A stretch of 64,000 nucleotides of DNA from Prosopocoilus inquinatus. Lineage: Eukaryota > Arthropoda > Insecta > Coleoptera > Lucanidae. This document shows, piece after piece, positions 54,894-64,000 of this stretch (positions are counted from its first letter, which is position 1; the number at the start of each line of letters is the position of its first letter). Below the pieces are notes generated by a model that saw only the letters and a program-made list of their open reading frames with translations, searched no databases and was not told the origin of the DNA. Position numbers and translations under genes: made by a program. The stretch is from contig CM069869.1 in the NCBI GenBank assembly GCA_036172665.1, forward strand, positions 1,054,001-1,118,000, in the 5' to 3' direction.

Positions 54894-56341
54894 TAATGCT
54901 TAAAAGTTTCGAAATGAAAAGCAATAAAATCGTTCGAATTTGAACCTTATTGAAACGGGCCTAATATATTTCGAACCTTAAGGAACAGACACACTTTCTC
55001 CGCACCCCCATAGGAGGGTTGTTTACTTAGGTCCTATTAAACCCCGGCCGGTGCAGATGTTTATGGTTTGTTGAATTTCGTTGCCAGTATTTGGTTCCGA
55101 GTATTTATTGAGGCGACGCGCGGTTGCGAACGCGGACGCGGTGGCGAATTTGTTTGTTCTCTTTTGCTTTAACTTAAAAATTGAACAAAAAATGTTTTTT
55201 TTTAATTAGAATATTTTATATTGTTAAATAACAGGATTTCAGATCATATTATAAAGACATATAAATGTTAAATTGCTATAAAGGATCGACGATGTTAATT
55301 AATCTGAAAAATTATAATTATACCAAATTTCTGCCTTTATACACTTCTGGTTTGTTTTTTGTTGTTCTCAATAATAAAGTCTTGAATACTTTTTCCAGTG
55401 TATGTTATTCTTTTTTATACGGTATCATATAATATTGTAAGAATTTACAGTGAAATAAATTTAAAATAACTTAATTTCATTTAAATAATAAGTTTACTGA
55501 TGATACTTATTGATCGAATAATTAACTCATTAAAATTATTCAGAATCATACAAATTTAGGAAACTTAACAAATATAGTATTAAACTCCTAGAATATAGAA
55601 TGATATGTGTAATACTTAAAAATTGCAATACTTGCGTTAAAAATAATATACATATTTCATTCTACGCCACAGAGGAAAAAATAATATTCTTCTTTTTAGT
55701 TTCTTCTCAAATCTGACATCAGTAAAATAAGTTGAAAAGTTCATCCACAAAGTTTGGCAAGTTTTCATTAATCTAGAAGTTAAGAGAAAATGATTAAATC
55801 GTATAACATTTATTTTGTGAAAATATGTGAATGATTTTTGAGTATTTGAAAAAATATATAGAATGAGCTAGATTATTTAAATTTGTTTCTTATTATAATA
55901 ATATAAATGCTAAGAAGTTCTGCTCAACAAAGCTATTAATTAGTTGCAAAACATATGTGTATTTAATGAAACTAGAAAGTTAAATTTAATTAACGAAAAA
56001 TAACAGATTTTATTTTATTGACTTATTTAATTTCAATTGCCAAAGTTTCAGAAATTTTAATTTCATAATGCACACATTATTTACTACACATGTTATAATA
56101 TTTAGAAAATAAATTTTGTTAAATTTCTTATCCATCCAACTACAATGAAAGTCTTTCCAGCAGATTATTCAATTTGGTTGAATAAGTTCGCATCTGTGTT
56201 AAATCGCTGTGTTTGCGATGACCGGTTTTATTATCGGGGTAGCAGGTACGGTTGTAAAAGCTATAAGGTTCATAATTGCAAAGCATAAAATTTCTTACTG
56301 TCAGTGGCATGTCTCGTACTCCGAAAACTTTATAGTAGAAG
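54894..56341. mobile_element. 1448-bp insertion in LINE 2 with 7-bp target duplication, type unknown
   Basis: TGTACAC at 54887-54893 recurs at 56342-56348. Removing the segment plus one copy restores the RT frame (DECTLHSTSSVKFLG). There are no matching terminal inverted repeats and no poly(A). The left 300 bases are GC-rich on the plus strand (AAACCCCGGCCGGTGCAGAT, GGCGACGCGCGGTTGCGAAC). The right 200 bases carry a minus-strand open frame ending in a stop. It could be a 5'-truncated retrocopy or an unfamiliar element. Confidence 0.7.
56140..56341 (-). CDS. C-terminal coding fragment at the edge of the insertion, unrecognised
   Basis: The minus frame is open from the insertion border to TAG at 56140-56142: FYYKVFGVRDMPLTVRNFML, CNYEPYSFYNRTCYPDNKTG, HRKHSDLTQMRTYSTKLNNL, LERLSL. 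Its composition is convincingly protein-like, with two NxT/NxS-type sites (NRT, NKT) and spaced Cys that would suit an extracellular domain. The upstream ATG lies in the target duplication and is fortuitous. No family recognised; possibly the 3' end of a host gene carried as a retrocopy. Confidence 0.4.
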
Positions 56342-56404
56342 TGTACACTCATCCAAATTTATATGTAAAGTACTTTGCTCAATGGTAGCCTTAGAATAGT
56401 GTAT

Positions 56405-57298
56405 TAAGTTAATTTTTTACATGTTTAATTCCAGCGAATTTGCAAGACACCAAGATTTCATATTGGATACAATATTTTGAATGCTTGAAAAAGTAAGTCA
56501 TTATGTGAGGAGTTAGATAAAATTACTGACGTGTCATCTGCATAGCACCATAAATTACACTGAAATATTTCTGGTAAGTCATTTACGTAAACTTAGAACA
56601 GAAATGGTCCAAGTATGCTACCCTGTGGTACTCCACTTTTGACAGATTGCCTGTCAGAAATTGTTCCACCTCAACTAACGACCTGTGTCCGAGCACCTAA
56701 GTAACTTTCCAACCAACTCAACGCGATACCCCTTATTCCGTAATGATAAAGTTTATCTAGCAATATGCCATGGTTAATAGTATCGAACGCCTTTGTTAAG
56801 TCAAAATACACACCAACAGCCTTTTTAAATTATGATTAAAAACATTCACCAAAGCATTCTGTGTAGATAAACCCTTTCTAAACCCAAACTGACATTCACT
56901 TAATAATTTTTTCTAGTGAAGAACTCACTTAAACGGTTAAATATTATCTTTTCAATAATTTTTGAAAATACAGATAAAAGGGAAATTGGCCTGTAATTTA
57001 TTATATCAGGTACATCACTTTTTTTATGTATTGGCACAACCTTGGCGAGTTTGAATGTATCTGGAAACACGCCCTCTAGAAACGATTGATTTATTAAAAT
57101 TGTTAGAGGATATGAAATGGCATCAGCTACATGCCCAACTATACTACAGGGAATGCCATCCGCACCGGAAGAAATTTTACATGATATGCTACGTATAACA
57201 TTATAAACTTCCATTTCAGTAGTTGGTTTTAAATAAATTGTGTTGATTGGACAATTCCTTATGGATGATGGTATATTAAGATTTTGAAATTTAGATAA
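56405..57298 (-). pseudogene. LINE 2 RT N-terminal and catalytic region
   Basis: Blocks in order: KPTTEMEVYNVIRSISCKIS, SGADGIPCSIV, FKLAKVVPIHKKSDVPDIIN, YRPISLLSVFSKIIEKIIFN, CQFGFRKGLSTQNALVNVF, FDLTKAFDTINHGILLDKL, SVKSGVPQGSILGPFLF, WCYADDTSVIL (catalytic YADD at 56534-56545) and SWCLANSLELN. The YADD is intact, but stops and a shift near 56640-56890 break the frame. Confidence 0.85.
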
Positions 57299-59140
57299 TA
57301 ATAATAATAATTTATTAGGACTTTTTCCATTCCATTCCATGGGTGCCTTTGTCAGACAAAATATAAAAATATAACATATATCACAATATATCACAATTCA
57401 TAGTATTAACTATGTCGTCATTACATAACATGCAAACAAAGAACATGTAAAACAAACATATTAAACTATTATTGGCAGAATTTTTTTATATTATCGGTTA
57501 TTAAGGTCGGTGTTCTCGATTCTCTCAGATCCTTAGAAAGTTTATAATAATAATAAATTCCTGCATATGACGGCGATTTTTGATATTGAGATGTATTCGG
57601 ATGCTCAGGACGTAGACATTCTTTATAACGAGTGTTGTGTGCATGGATATTTTCGGCCTTATTGAATTGATTGGAATGTACGTGTACATACGTAAGTAAT
57701 TTGTACAGGTATATTGAAGGGACAGTTAAGATATTTTCTTCTTTAAAAGTTTCTTTACAGGACGAGCGTGGAGAGAGATTAAATATAAGTCTAATAATTC
57801 TTTTTTGAATTATAAATATTCTATTTAGATCGACAGCTTGGCCCCAAACACAGATCATGTAATTAATGTAGGATAGACTGTGCTGAAATAAATGTTTAGA
57901 AGATCTTTAGTTACAACAATTTTTTTTAGGTTTAAGATCAAATAATAACTTCTATTCAACTTCGAAGCTATGTCGTCAATATGATTGGCCCAACATAAGT
58001 GTTTGTCAATTATGATTCCTAAGAATCTGGTGTATTGTTTCATTTCAATTTTTTTATAACTAAATTTATTGATACTGTTCGTCATTTTATAACAGAAATC
58101 GATGCAGACTGTTTTTTCGTAGTTAATGATCAGTCTGTTCTTGGTATACCATTCGTTAAATTGATTAGTTGCAATATTTAATTTTTCTTCCAAAATACAA
58201 TGTTTTGATGCTGTAACCAAAATCGTAGTGTAATATAATTAGGTAGATTTTTTATAAATAGTAAGAAGATTAAGGGACCTAGAACATTTCCTTGGGGTAC
58301 GCACATAAGAAGAGCGAAGCTATTTGAGTAATGTTCATTAATTTTTACAGAGAGTTGACGTTTGGATGAATATGATTCAAGCCATTTTCCAGCTGTACCT
58401 CTAAGTCCTAAGTTATTTAGTTTATGTAGTATTAGGTTAAGATTTAGACTGTCAAAAGCTTTCGTTAAATCATAGAAGATACCAGCCACTTTAAGCCTAG
58501 AATTAAGAGCGTTTTGTACGGATTGAACAAAATCAATGGCGGCAGTTTCTGTAGAATAACCTACGCGAAAACCGTATTGGTTAGGAGATAGTATGTTGTA
58601 TTTGTTTAAGTAATCTGTTATTCTGTTATACGCTGCTTTTTCTATAATTTTAAAGAATGAATTTAATAAAGATATAGGTCTGTAGTTTTCGATGTCGGTT
58701 GGATTAAGTTTCTTGTGAATGGAAATTACTGTTGAGCGCTTCAACAAATTCGGAAATTGACCTGATGAAAATGATAAGTTAATTATTTCACTTAACGTGG
58801 GAGAAATGTATGAACTGCATTTTTTTAGTACATGAACTGATGTGCCGTCAGGCCCGATTGTGTTTTTTAAGTTTAATATTAATCTATTGATGTTACCTTA
58901 TCAACGGTTTCAATGAAAAAAATATTAAATGCATTGGCAATGTCACTACTATCAAACAATTTACTTCCATCAGTATCATTTATGTAGTCTGGAGTAATTA
59001 TTTGAATACGATTTGATAATATTCCATGCAGCTTAAATTCTATTATGCGAATTTAAAATATAATTTTCATTATTTTTACGTTTAGCCCTCTTCCTATTAT
59101 TTAGATGGTTAGTTTGAATTATGTCTTCTATGTTCAGTTT
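57299..59140 (-). mobile_element. LINE 1 (CR1/Crack-like), 5'-truncated
   Basis: The minus-strand 3' end is AAATTATTATTATTATTAT (57299-57320), a microsatellite tail of the CR1/Crack style. It is preceded by a 3'UTR and the RT C-terminus, and the RT extends right to about 59140 with increasing decay. No endonuclease region remains. Confidence 0.75.
57469..58900 (-). pseudogene. LINE 1 reverse transcriptase, catalytic motif deleted
   Basis: Blocks: LLKRSTVISIHKKLNPTDIE, NYRPISLLNSFFKIIEKAAY, NQYGFRVGYSTETAAIDFV, FYDLTKAFDSLNLNLILHKL and PQGNVLGPLIFLLFIKNLPN. The expected FADDT is missing: TLR runs into ILVTASKHC in another frame. Then come NEWYTKNRLIINYEKT, YTRFLGIIIDKHLCWANHID, GICVWGQAVDLNRI-type sequence and HNTRYKECLRPEH. 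The short deletion at about 58215 removes the catalytic aspartates and shifts frame, so the copy is dead. Confidence 0.85.
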
Positions 59141-59826
59141 CCAAAGGAGTCGATGAATCTGTAGGGGTCGGCGGGTAGTCGAAGAACTTTATGAATTCTT
59201 GCCTAACGGCGGCCTAGTTATCTGAATAGATTTTTCTTGATGTGGAAGATATACGAATAATATTAAACATATTTAAATTAAGTTTTCCTAAACAGTATCC
59301 AGCCTTAATTAGCAGTTCTGCGTTGTGGTTATAACGTCATAATAATCAAAACTCCTAACATAAATAAACATAAATAAATAAAATACAGTGAAATAGGACA
59401 AAATAAAAATTGTGTACAGCTCAATAAGTGAAATCTATATAAAAACTGATATAATCACAACCAACAATTTAATTTTTATAGTGTAATAAATAATCTGACT
59501 TGCGAAACGTCGAGCTAAACGCAAATAAAAAATATTTTCCACTCGTACTAAAGTCTTTTCTTTTTCATATCATTTCTATAAAAATTTAATCTGAAATATT
59601 AATGATAATCAAGTATTAAAATAAAAAGTCAAATCGAATAGAAGAGCAAACAAAAATGGCGACTAATCAACGGGATTAAAGAGTAAAATAAAATCCAGAG
59701 AAAGAAAAGAAAAACAAAAACAAAACACTATCAATTGATTACTAAGAAATCAAATAAAGATGATAAATCAATAATTAAAAAATAAAAATAAAACAAACCA
59801 AATGAAATAAAAACAAAAAAAAGTTC
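59139..59826. repeat. hAT-like end fragment and A-rich block
   Basis: CAGTTTCCAAAGGAGTCGAT near 59137 followed by GTAGGGGTCGG resembles the CAGGGGTTTCCAAC end at 10886. A possible opposite end, GTTGAGAACCCCTG, lies at 61333-61346. From 59380 the sequence is A-rich with ATCAATTGATTACTAAGAAA, like 11840-12222. AAACGTCGAGC at 59506 recalls the 3' half of a hammerhead but no 5' half was found. Confidence 0.35.
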
Positions 59827-59878
59827 TAAGTACAAAGTTTTTTTAATCTCAAACCGGACAGAAAAATGAAGGGAAACA

Positions 59879-59920
59879 CACTCAACGTTTCGCTACAGAT
59901 TTATAGCTTCGTCAGGAGTG
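59879..59920 (-). ncRNA. Hammerhead ribozyme motif in left LTR (copy 2)
   Basis: Same as copy 1 with one change in stem II (GCTATA / TGTAGC) that keeps a G-U pair. Core CTGACGA, GAAAC, GTT and stem I CACTC/GAGTG are intact. Confidence 0.75.
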
Positions 59921-59957
59921 AAAAAAAGTAAATAAACAAGTTGTCAAGAGAAACAAG

Positions 59958-60406
59958 TAACATTTAAACACGTTTTCAAAAAACATAATTTAATTTTAGC
60001 CAGTAAATCTGTGAATAATTTAAATTTAATTTTTTCGAATTTAAAAACCAAAATACCGAAATTAAAACAACCTAACGTGGTTTATGAAATCAAATGTTCA
60101 AATTGTAATTCTGTTTATATAGGTGAAACGAGCCAAAATTTAAGAAAACGTTTAGACCAACACAAATATCATATTCAAAAAATTAATCAAAATCATTCAA
60201 TGCTTGTAGAGCATTCATTAGTAAATAATCATAATTTTGATTTTGATAATATTGACATTTTGTACAGTGAATCTAATATGTTTAAAAGACGTTTCATAGA
60301 AATGTGTAAAATTAAAATGTCTCCAAATTCTATCAATAAACGTACGGACTTTGAAAATTTAAATGACATATTTTGTAGTTTTCTAGACTCTTTAAACAGG
60401 ATATAG
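59958..60406 (+). CDS. GIY-YIG endonuclease domain of compact PLE copy 2
   Basis: Open to TAG at 60404-60406. The frame reads TFKHVFKKHNLILASKS, then the nuclease VVYEIKCSNCNSVYIGETSQ, RKRLDQH, MLVEHSLVNNHNFDF and RRFIEMCKI. All presumed catalytic residues of copy 1 are kept and the two copies differ at about seven residues in the shared 131. No ATG start suits the frame; the deletion junction lies just upstream, at CAAGTAACATTT. Expression is unproven. Confidence 0.65.
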
Positions 60407-60512
60407 ATCTGTCAATTAATTAATTAAAAAAAAAAAAAAAATTAGTCTTAATTTAGTTCTAGTTACTTTTCTCTTTATTCCGGACAACTCGTATTTTAGT
60501 TTAAAATCATGT

Positions 60513-60665
60513 TACCTTTTCGTTTCTCTTGACGACTTGTTTCTCTTGACAACTTGTTTATTTACTTTTTTTTCACTCCTGACGAAGCTATAAATCTATA
60601 GCGAAACGTTGAGTGCGTTTCCCTTCATTTTTCTGTCCGGTTTGAGATTAAAAAACTTTGTACTT
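60513..60665. repeat. Right inverted LTR of compact PLE copy 2
   Basis: Near-identical to 13270-13425; begins TACCTTTTCGTTTCTCTTGA and ends AAACTTTGTACTT. Confidence 0.85.
60574..60615 (+). ncRNA. Hammerhead ribozyme motif in right LTR (copy 2)
   Basis: CACTC, CTGACGA, A, GCTATA-AATC-TATAGC, GAAAC, GTT, GAGTG: identical to the right-LTR motif of copy 1. Predicted cleavage is after 60610. Confidence 0.75.
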
Positions 60666-60706
60666 ACAATTTTCATCGGACAAGAACAAACTTCAAAAAA
60701 AAGTTC

Positions 60707-61400
60707 GATTAATTGATTACGTTAAAAACTGAATTAAATGCGTGTATAGTCAAATAAGGAATAACAAAAAGACAATCTGTACGAAGGGAAGACGAAAATA
60801 AAAATTCGACTAATTTTAGTCGAATCAAGAGCATTGACAAACTTTTAACCAAAAGTTTGAAAGAAAAAAGAAATTGGTTATGTTCTCTAGGCGGTGTGCA
60901 CTTGCAGTAAGTTTTTTTAAGAAAAAATAATCGCTTGTTCCTTAAAAGAGAGAAAAAAAAAACAAAAACAAACGAGATTTAACAGATCAATCAATAATTC
61001 AAATATAAATCGAATCAAGAAAAGACAAAAAATGATCGGTGTGTAATTAAAAAAGAAAATAAAATAAAGACAAACAGAATCGTAGATTCTCATAATCTAA
61101 CAAAATTTAAATTTAAAACCATAAGGGATTTCGTAATAGGTCTTTAAACTTAAAGTTTCTTTAACCTAAAAAAATATATTTGTTTTCCTATACTTAAAGT
61201 GACTTTAAATTAAAGCTTCCTTAAAGTCTGATTATGGAAACGGTCATAAGTATATTCTATACATACATTTGAAAGGAGGTCGGTCGATGAACATTTTTAA
61301 TTTCTTATAAGGGGTCGATGGTTCAAAAAAGTTGAGAACCCCTGATCTAGACACTAATCGGTAATCCGGGTGGTCAAATATCTATTGAAACGAAATATTA
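60707..61400. repeat. A-rich block and small inverted repeat
   Basis: A-rich sequence like 11840-12222 up to about 61100. 61100-61240 has TTTAAACTTAAAGTTTCTTT and its partial inverse AGTGACTTTAAATTAAAGC. GTTGAGAACCCCTG at 61333-61346 may be a hAT end. Confidence 0.35.
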
Positions 61401-61401
61401 A

Positions 61402-61500
61402 ACAAAGAAAAAGTTTTTAATCTTAAACCGGACATTATTATAAATGGAAAGGCACTAAACGTTTCACTACCGATTGACGAAGCTATCAATTTACCTATCG
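61402..61500 (+). repeat. Decayed compact-PLE LTR fragment
   Basis: TTTTTAATCTTAAACCGGAC then AAACGTTTCACTACCGATTG and ACGAAGCTATC follow LTR order, but the hammerhead part is scrambled (stem II lost). Probably inactive. Confidence 0.5.
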
Positions 61501-62196
61501 ATTGATATTGTTATTGACAATTTAATTCAACGTAATTTTTTCAAATTCATTTTAATCCAGTTAATTCAAATTCTAGTTTCAACCCGACCGGAATCTTCAC
61601 TAATAAGCTCATATTTTACGATACGCACGAACTTTAATATATTTTTTTTCTTTTTCATTTTCTTTCTCTTGTATCCCGTCTGGCTTGTAGGATATAAGTT
61701 TTGTAATTAACTTTGACAACTAATTTATCTGAAACTACTAAGGGAAACAGTTTTCCAAGTTTGCGCAATGTTTAAAAATTAAAGCTGGAAATGTGTCGAG
61801 GAAACTCCGAAGAAATTTAATAAACGGGAATCGGCTGGAGAATTGAAAGGCACTAGCCTAGCCTTGACGTGTTACAAAAACAAATTTAAATTACGTTATA
61901 TCGTCTTAGGTTCGTTATTTACGCAATGGTAAGGATTAGATCTAGGCGAACTTTAGGTGGAAGGTTACTACTAATATGCTGAAGCGGTCATGGCCGTAAA
62001 AAGTCCGAATCTTTAACGCGTTTCCGCTGCAAAAGAAAAACAATAAACCAGTCGAAGCCCGAGAAGTTTATGCCGCATGCAATAACCACTACAGTTTTGG
62101 TCGACTGGATATTAAAAGTTGTTTATGTAACCGAAAACACATGCGTTCATTTTGCAGCGACGGCGCGGCGGTTTACTTGATACGAATTAAAAGTAT
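61501..62196. other. Gene-free block
   Basis: No recognisable gene or repeat. Confidence 0.4.
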
Positions 62197-62198
62197 TA

Positions 62199-63463
62199 CG
62201 TGGGTTGCTGGAAAAGTTTCTGGAAACGGTATGAAAAAACGCACATGAAATTTGGTAAACGTTATCATTGTTTTTCAAAGTATTCGCCTTTGACACTTTT
62301 GCATACGCTCGAACCAATTTCTAAAGCACGTTTTTCACTCTAAAGATGGTACCTCAGAAACCAGTGTCCGGAATGTTTCAACCGCTGCTTCAGCCGACGA
62401 AAATCGCTCATCACGCATTTTATTTTTGATGTTTGGGAATAAAAAGACATCATTAGGTGATAGATCAGGTGAATATGGACAATGAGTCATTAATTCAACA
62501 TTTTTGTTGGACAAAAAATCAACTGTTTGACGGGCGTTGTCATGATGGAGAATAATTCGTCGATTTTGATTGTTTCTTCTTATTTGGTTGATGACTTCCG
62601 GCAAACAAATTGTAGTATACCAATCAGCATTCACGGTTTTTCGACCCTCTAAAGCCACGGTTGCTACATGTCCAGTTAAACCAAAGAAACAAGCAATCAT
62701 TTGCTTCGCAGCACTGCGTGAACGAACAACTTTTGTTGGTTTTGGTTCATTTTGATATACCCAAACGGTAGATTGTTGTTTACTTTCTGGCTCGTATGAA
62801 TAGATCCACGTTTCGTCACCAGTGACGATGTTATAAACTAAATTTGAACGACCTCCATTGAATTCTTGAGCATTTCTTCGCTCCATTTGACACGACCTTG
62901 ATTTTGCGCTTCTGTTAAATTGTGTGGGAACCAACGACTACAAAGCTTTCGTACGTTCAAATGATCATGCAAAATCTGGTGTATTGCTTTCATGTCAATG
63001 CGTAAGGATGCTTGAATCTCACGGTATGTGACATGTCGATCTCGCTCAAGCATTTCACGCACAGCATCGACATTAGTGGCAACAATAGTCGTTGATGGAC
63101 GACCTTCACGATTCGTCACTGAGAGAGGTACGTCCACGCTGGAATTCGACAAACCAATTATAAACACTGTTCTTTGATGGTGCTTCATCTCCAAAAGCCA
63201 AATGAAGCCCATCGAGGCATTGTTTCGGCGTTAGACCACATTTGAAATCGTAAAAATCATGGCACGAAAATTTTCACGTGAGATTTCCATGTTTACACAA
63301 AATTACTTTTTCTCAAATGCTGTAGAAACACAACTAGTTCACTTGGATAGGAATTGTCAATGGAATTATAGGCGAAAAACGTAAAATTTTTCAAAGATGA
63401 CTGTTGATAAACGCTAACAATTCCAGACCTACTAGATTCCAGAAACGTTTCCAGCAACTTACG
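62199..63463 (-). mobile_element. Mariner (mellifera-like), near full length, 1265 bp
   Basis: TIRs CGTGGGTTGCTGGAAAAGTT then TCTGG (left), inverted at the right as CCAGAAACGTTTCCAGCAAC then TTACG. TA flanks at 62197-62198 and 63464-63465. It contains most of a mariner transposase gene on the minus strand. Same family as 19223-20054. Confidence 0.9.
62335..63290 (-). pseudogene. Mariner transposase with frameshifts and small deletion
   Basis: ATG at 63290 begins MEISRENFRAMIF. One base is lost in a T run soon after, then the frame continues as WLLEMKHHQR/GRPSTTIVATNVDAVREM and RHVTYREIQA. A second shift near 62880-62930 leads to VTGDETWIYSYEPESKQQST (first Asp), RRIILHHDNA (second Asp) and YSPDLSPNDVFLFPNIKNKM (third Asp). 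Only 29 residues separate the last two Asp instead of the mariner-standard 34, because about five codons are missing after HHDNA. It ends early at VPSLE. Not active. Confidence 0.9.
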
Positions 63464-63465
63464 TA

Positions 63466-64000
63466 TCCCAGTCTTTTTAAAAGTTACAATAAAAAATTAT
63501 AACGTTCTCATAATTATTAATTTAAAGGAAACCATAAAGGCAATTCTGTTACACACGTAGTTTATATCAAATGCTTGCTTCTGATGCGATGAGCTCGAGG
63601 ATGAGAGTGTCCTGCGTACAGGAGGACGTTGAAATCTGCGCTGCTGCTTTGTTTATCTTCATACTGGTTTTTACCAGATATCCTACAAAAGGCCGAGGTT
63701 TAGCAATGATTTGCATTTTGAATAAATTTACGTTGAAAAGAAAAATCCTTGCCGGCTTAAAAACGGACGGATTAATTGCCGTGCAAGGAAATGTATGCAG
63801 CGCGGGAGTTTTCTCGCAGCGTATGTGCAGCAGGGTATAATTACGAATATCAAGGCAGCTAGTTTTGTGTTGCACGTTTTCCGACGTAATTTGTACGGTA
63901 ATAAGTGCGACGTAATTTATATTGTAATAGTTTTGCTAGGCGTGCCGTAAAATGGTGATTTAAAACCACAGTGAAGAATTAATAGGTAGCAGCGCGGGCG
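63466..64000. other. Gene-free block to right edge
   Basis: Less AT-rich than average. Two overlapping open frames on opposite strands (63571-63840 plus, 63567-63875 minus) match nothing I know. Neither is called as a gene. Confidence 0.35.

Larger units (their letters stand above)
54080..57298 (-). mobile_element. LINE 2 (CR1/Jockey-like), 5'-truncated and split by an insertion
   Basis: The 3' end on the minus strand carries a (TTA)n-type tail at about 54082-54098. RT coding is found at 56405-57298 and its C-terminal continuation at 54251-54893. The two parts join exactly when 54894-56341 is removed. The 5' end stops at the (ATT)n tail of LINE 1. Confidence 0.75.
59827..60694 (+). mobile_element. 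Compact Penelope-like element with inverted LTRs, RT missing (copy 2)
   Basis: Same architecture as 12234-13455: inverted LTRs (59828-59958 and 60513-60665), a GIY-YIG frame, an A-tract and the right-hand tail TACAATTTTCATCGGACAAG. A8GTTC at 59815-59826 recurs at 60695-60706, an apparent 12-bp target duplication. Compared with copy 1 about 330 bases of the 5' coding part and the inner end of the left LTR are missing. Confidence 0.8.

Noticed and set aside
59500..59520. Hammerhead 3' half (CGAAACGTCGAGC)
   Set aside because: No CTGANGA with a pairable stem II upstream.
61402..61500. Fifth compact-PLE hammerhead
   Set aside because: TGACGAAGC and AAACGTTTC words are present but in the wrong order and strand relation; stem II cannot form.
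63567..63875. Two open frames on opposite strands near the right edge
   Set aside because: They overlap each other, neither matches a known family, and no splice or promoter context was seen.

Overview
The window is AT-rich, repeat-dense animal DNA, most likely from an insect. Support for an insect: a leucine-rich-repeat gene start with an insect-like N-terminal cysteine cluster, a mellifera-type mariner pair, two DD41D-type Tc1/mariner elements and GIY-YIG Penelope-like elements (PLEs). The order cannot be settled from the sequence; a beetle would fit. Only one convincing host gene is visible: the 5' part of a secreted or membrane leucine-rich-repeat protein on the minus strand at 1-364, running off the left edge. 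Almost everything else that can be named is a mobile element, a relic of one, or a tandem or fold-back repeat.

Layout. 1-6.8 kb: LRR gene start, probable intron/flank, a GC-rich patch at 4.7-4.8 kb and small fold-backs. 6.86-8.38 kb: DD41D-type transposon with a frameshifted transposase. 12.2-13.5 kb: a compact PLE derivative with inverted LTRs, a hammerhead ribozyme motif in each LTR and an open GIY-YIG reading frame but no reverse transcriptase. 13.9-20.3 kb: several copies of a dispersed repeat (called family Y here), a tandem segmental duplication and an internally deleted mariner. 18, 24, 27 and 38 kb: LTR relics of a second PLE family (PLE-2), two with good hammerhead motifs. 27.75-28.64 and 46.08-47.2 kb: two related non-autonomous TA-flanked elements. 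30.5-31.0 and 35.7-36.2 kb: long fold-backs. 31.65-33.36 kb: a second DD41D-type element with about 200-bp terminal inverted repeats and an apparent 64-bp intron. 41.8-44.5 kb: hAT relic carrying two nested solo LTRs, each with a target-site duplication. 48.5-50.2 kb: a strand-asymmetric block (A-rich then T-rich). 50.56-52.47 kb: a 39-bp minisatellite with higher-order structure. 54.1-59.1 kb: two LINE relics in series, one split by a 1.45-kb insertion. 59.8-60.7 kb: second copy of the compact PLE derivative. 62.2-63.5 kb: near full-length but broken mariner.

How the parts relate. The two compact PLE derivatives (12.2 and 59.8 kb) have the same architecture and different apparent 11-12 bp target duplications, so each looks like a separate mobilisation event. 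They lack the reverse transcriptase and would need one supplied in trans, yet the GIY-YIG frame is open in both. With the PLE-2 hammerheads, this is the most biologically interesting content. The transposases and LINE reading frames are mostly broken, so the region reads as an intergenic or intronic repeat graveyard. Coordinates of diverged repeats are approximate. All homology statements come from reading, not from searches.
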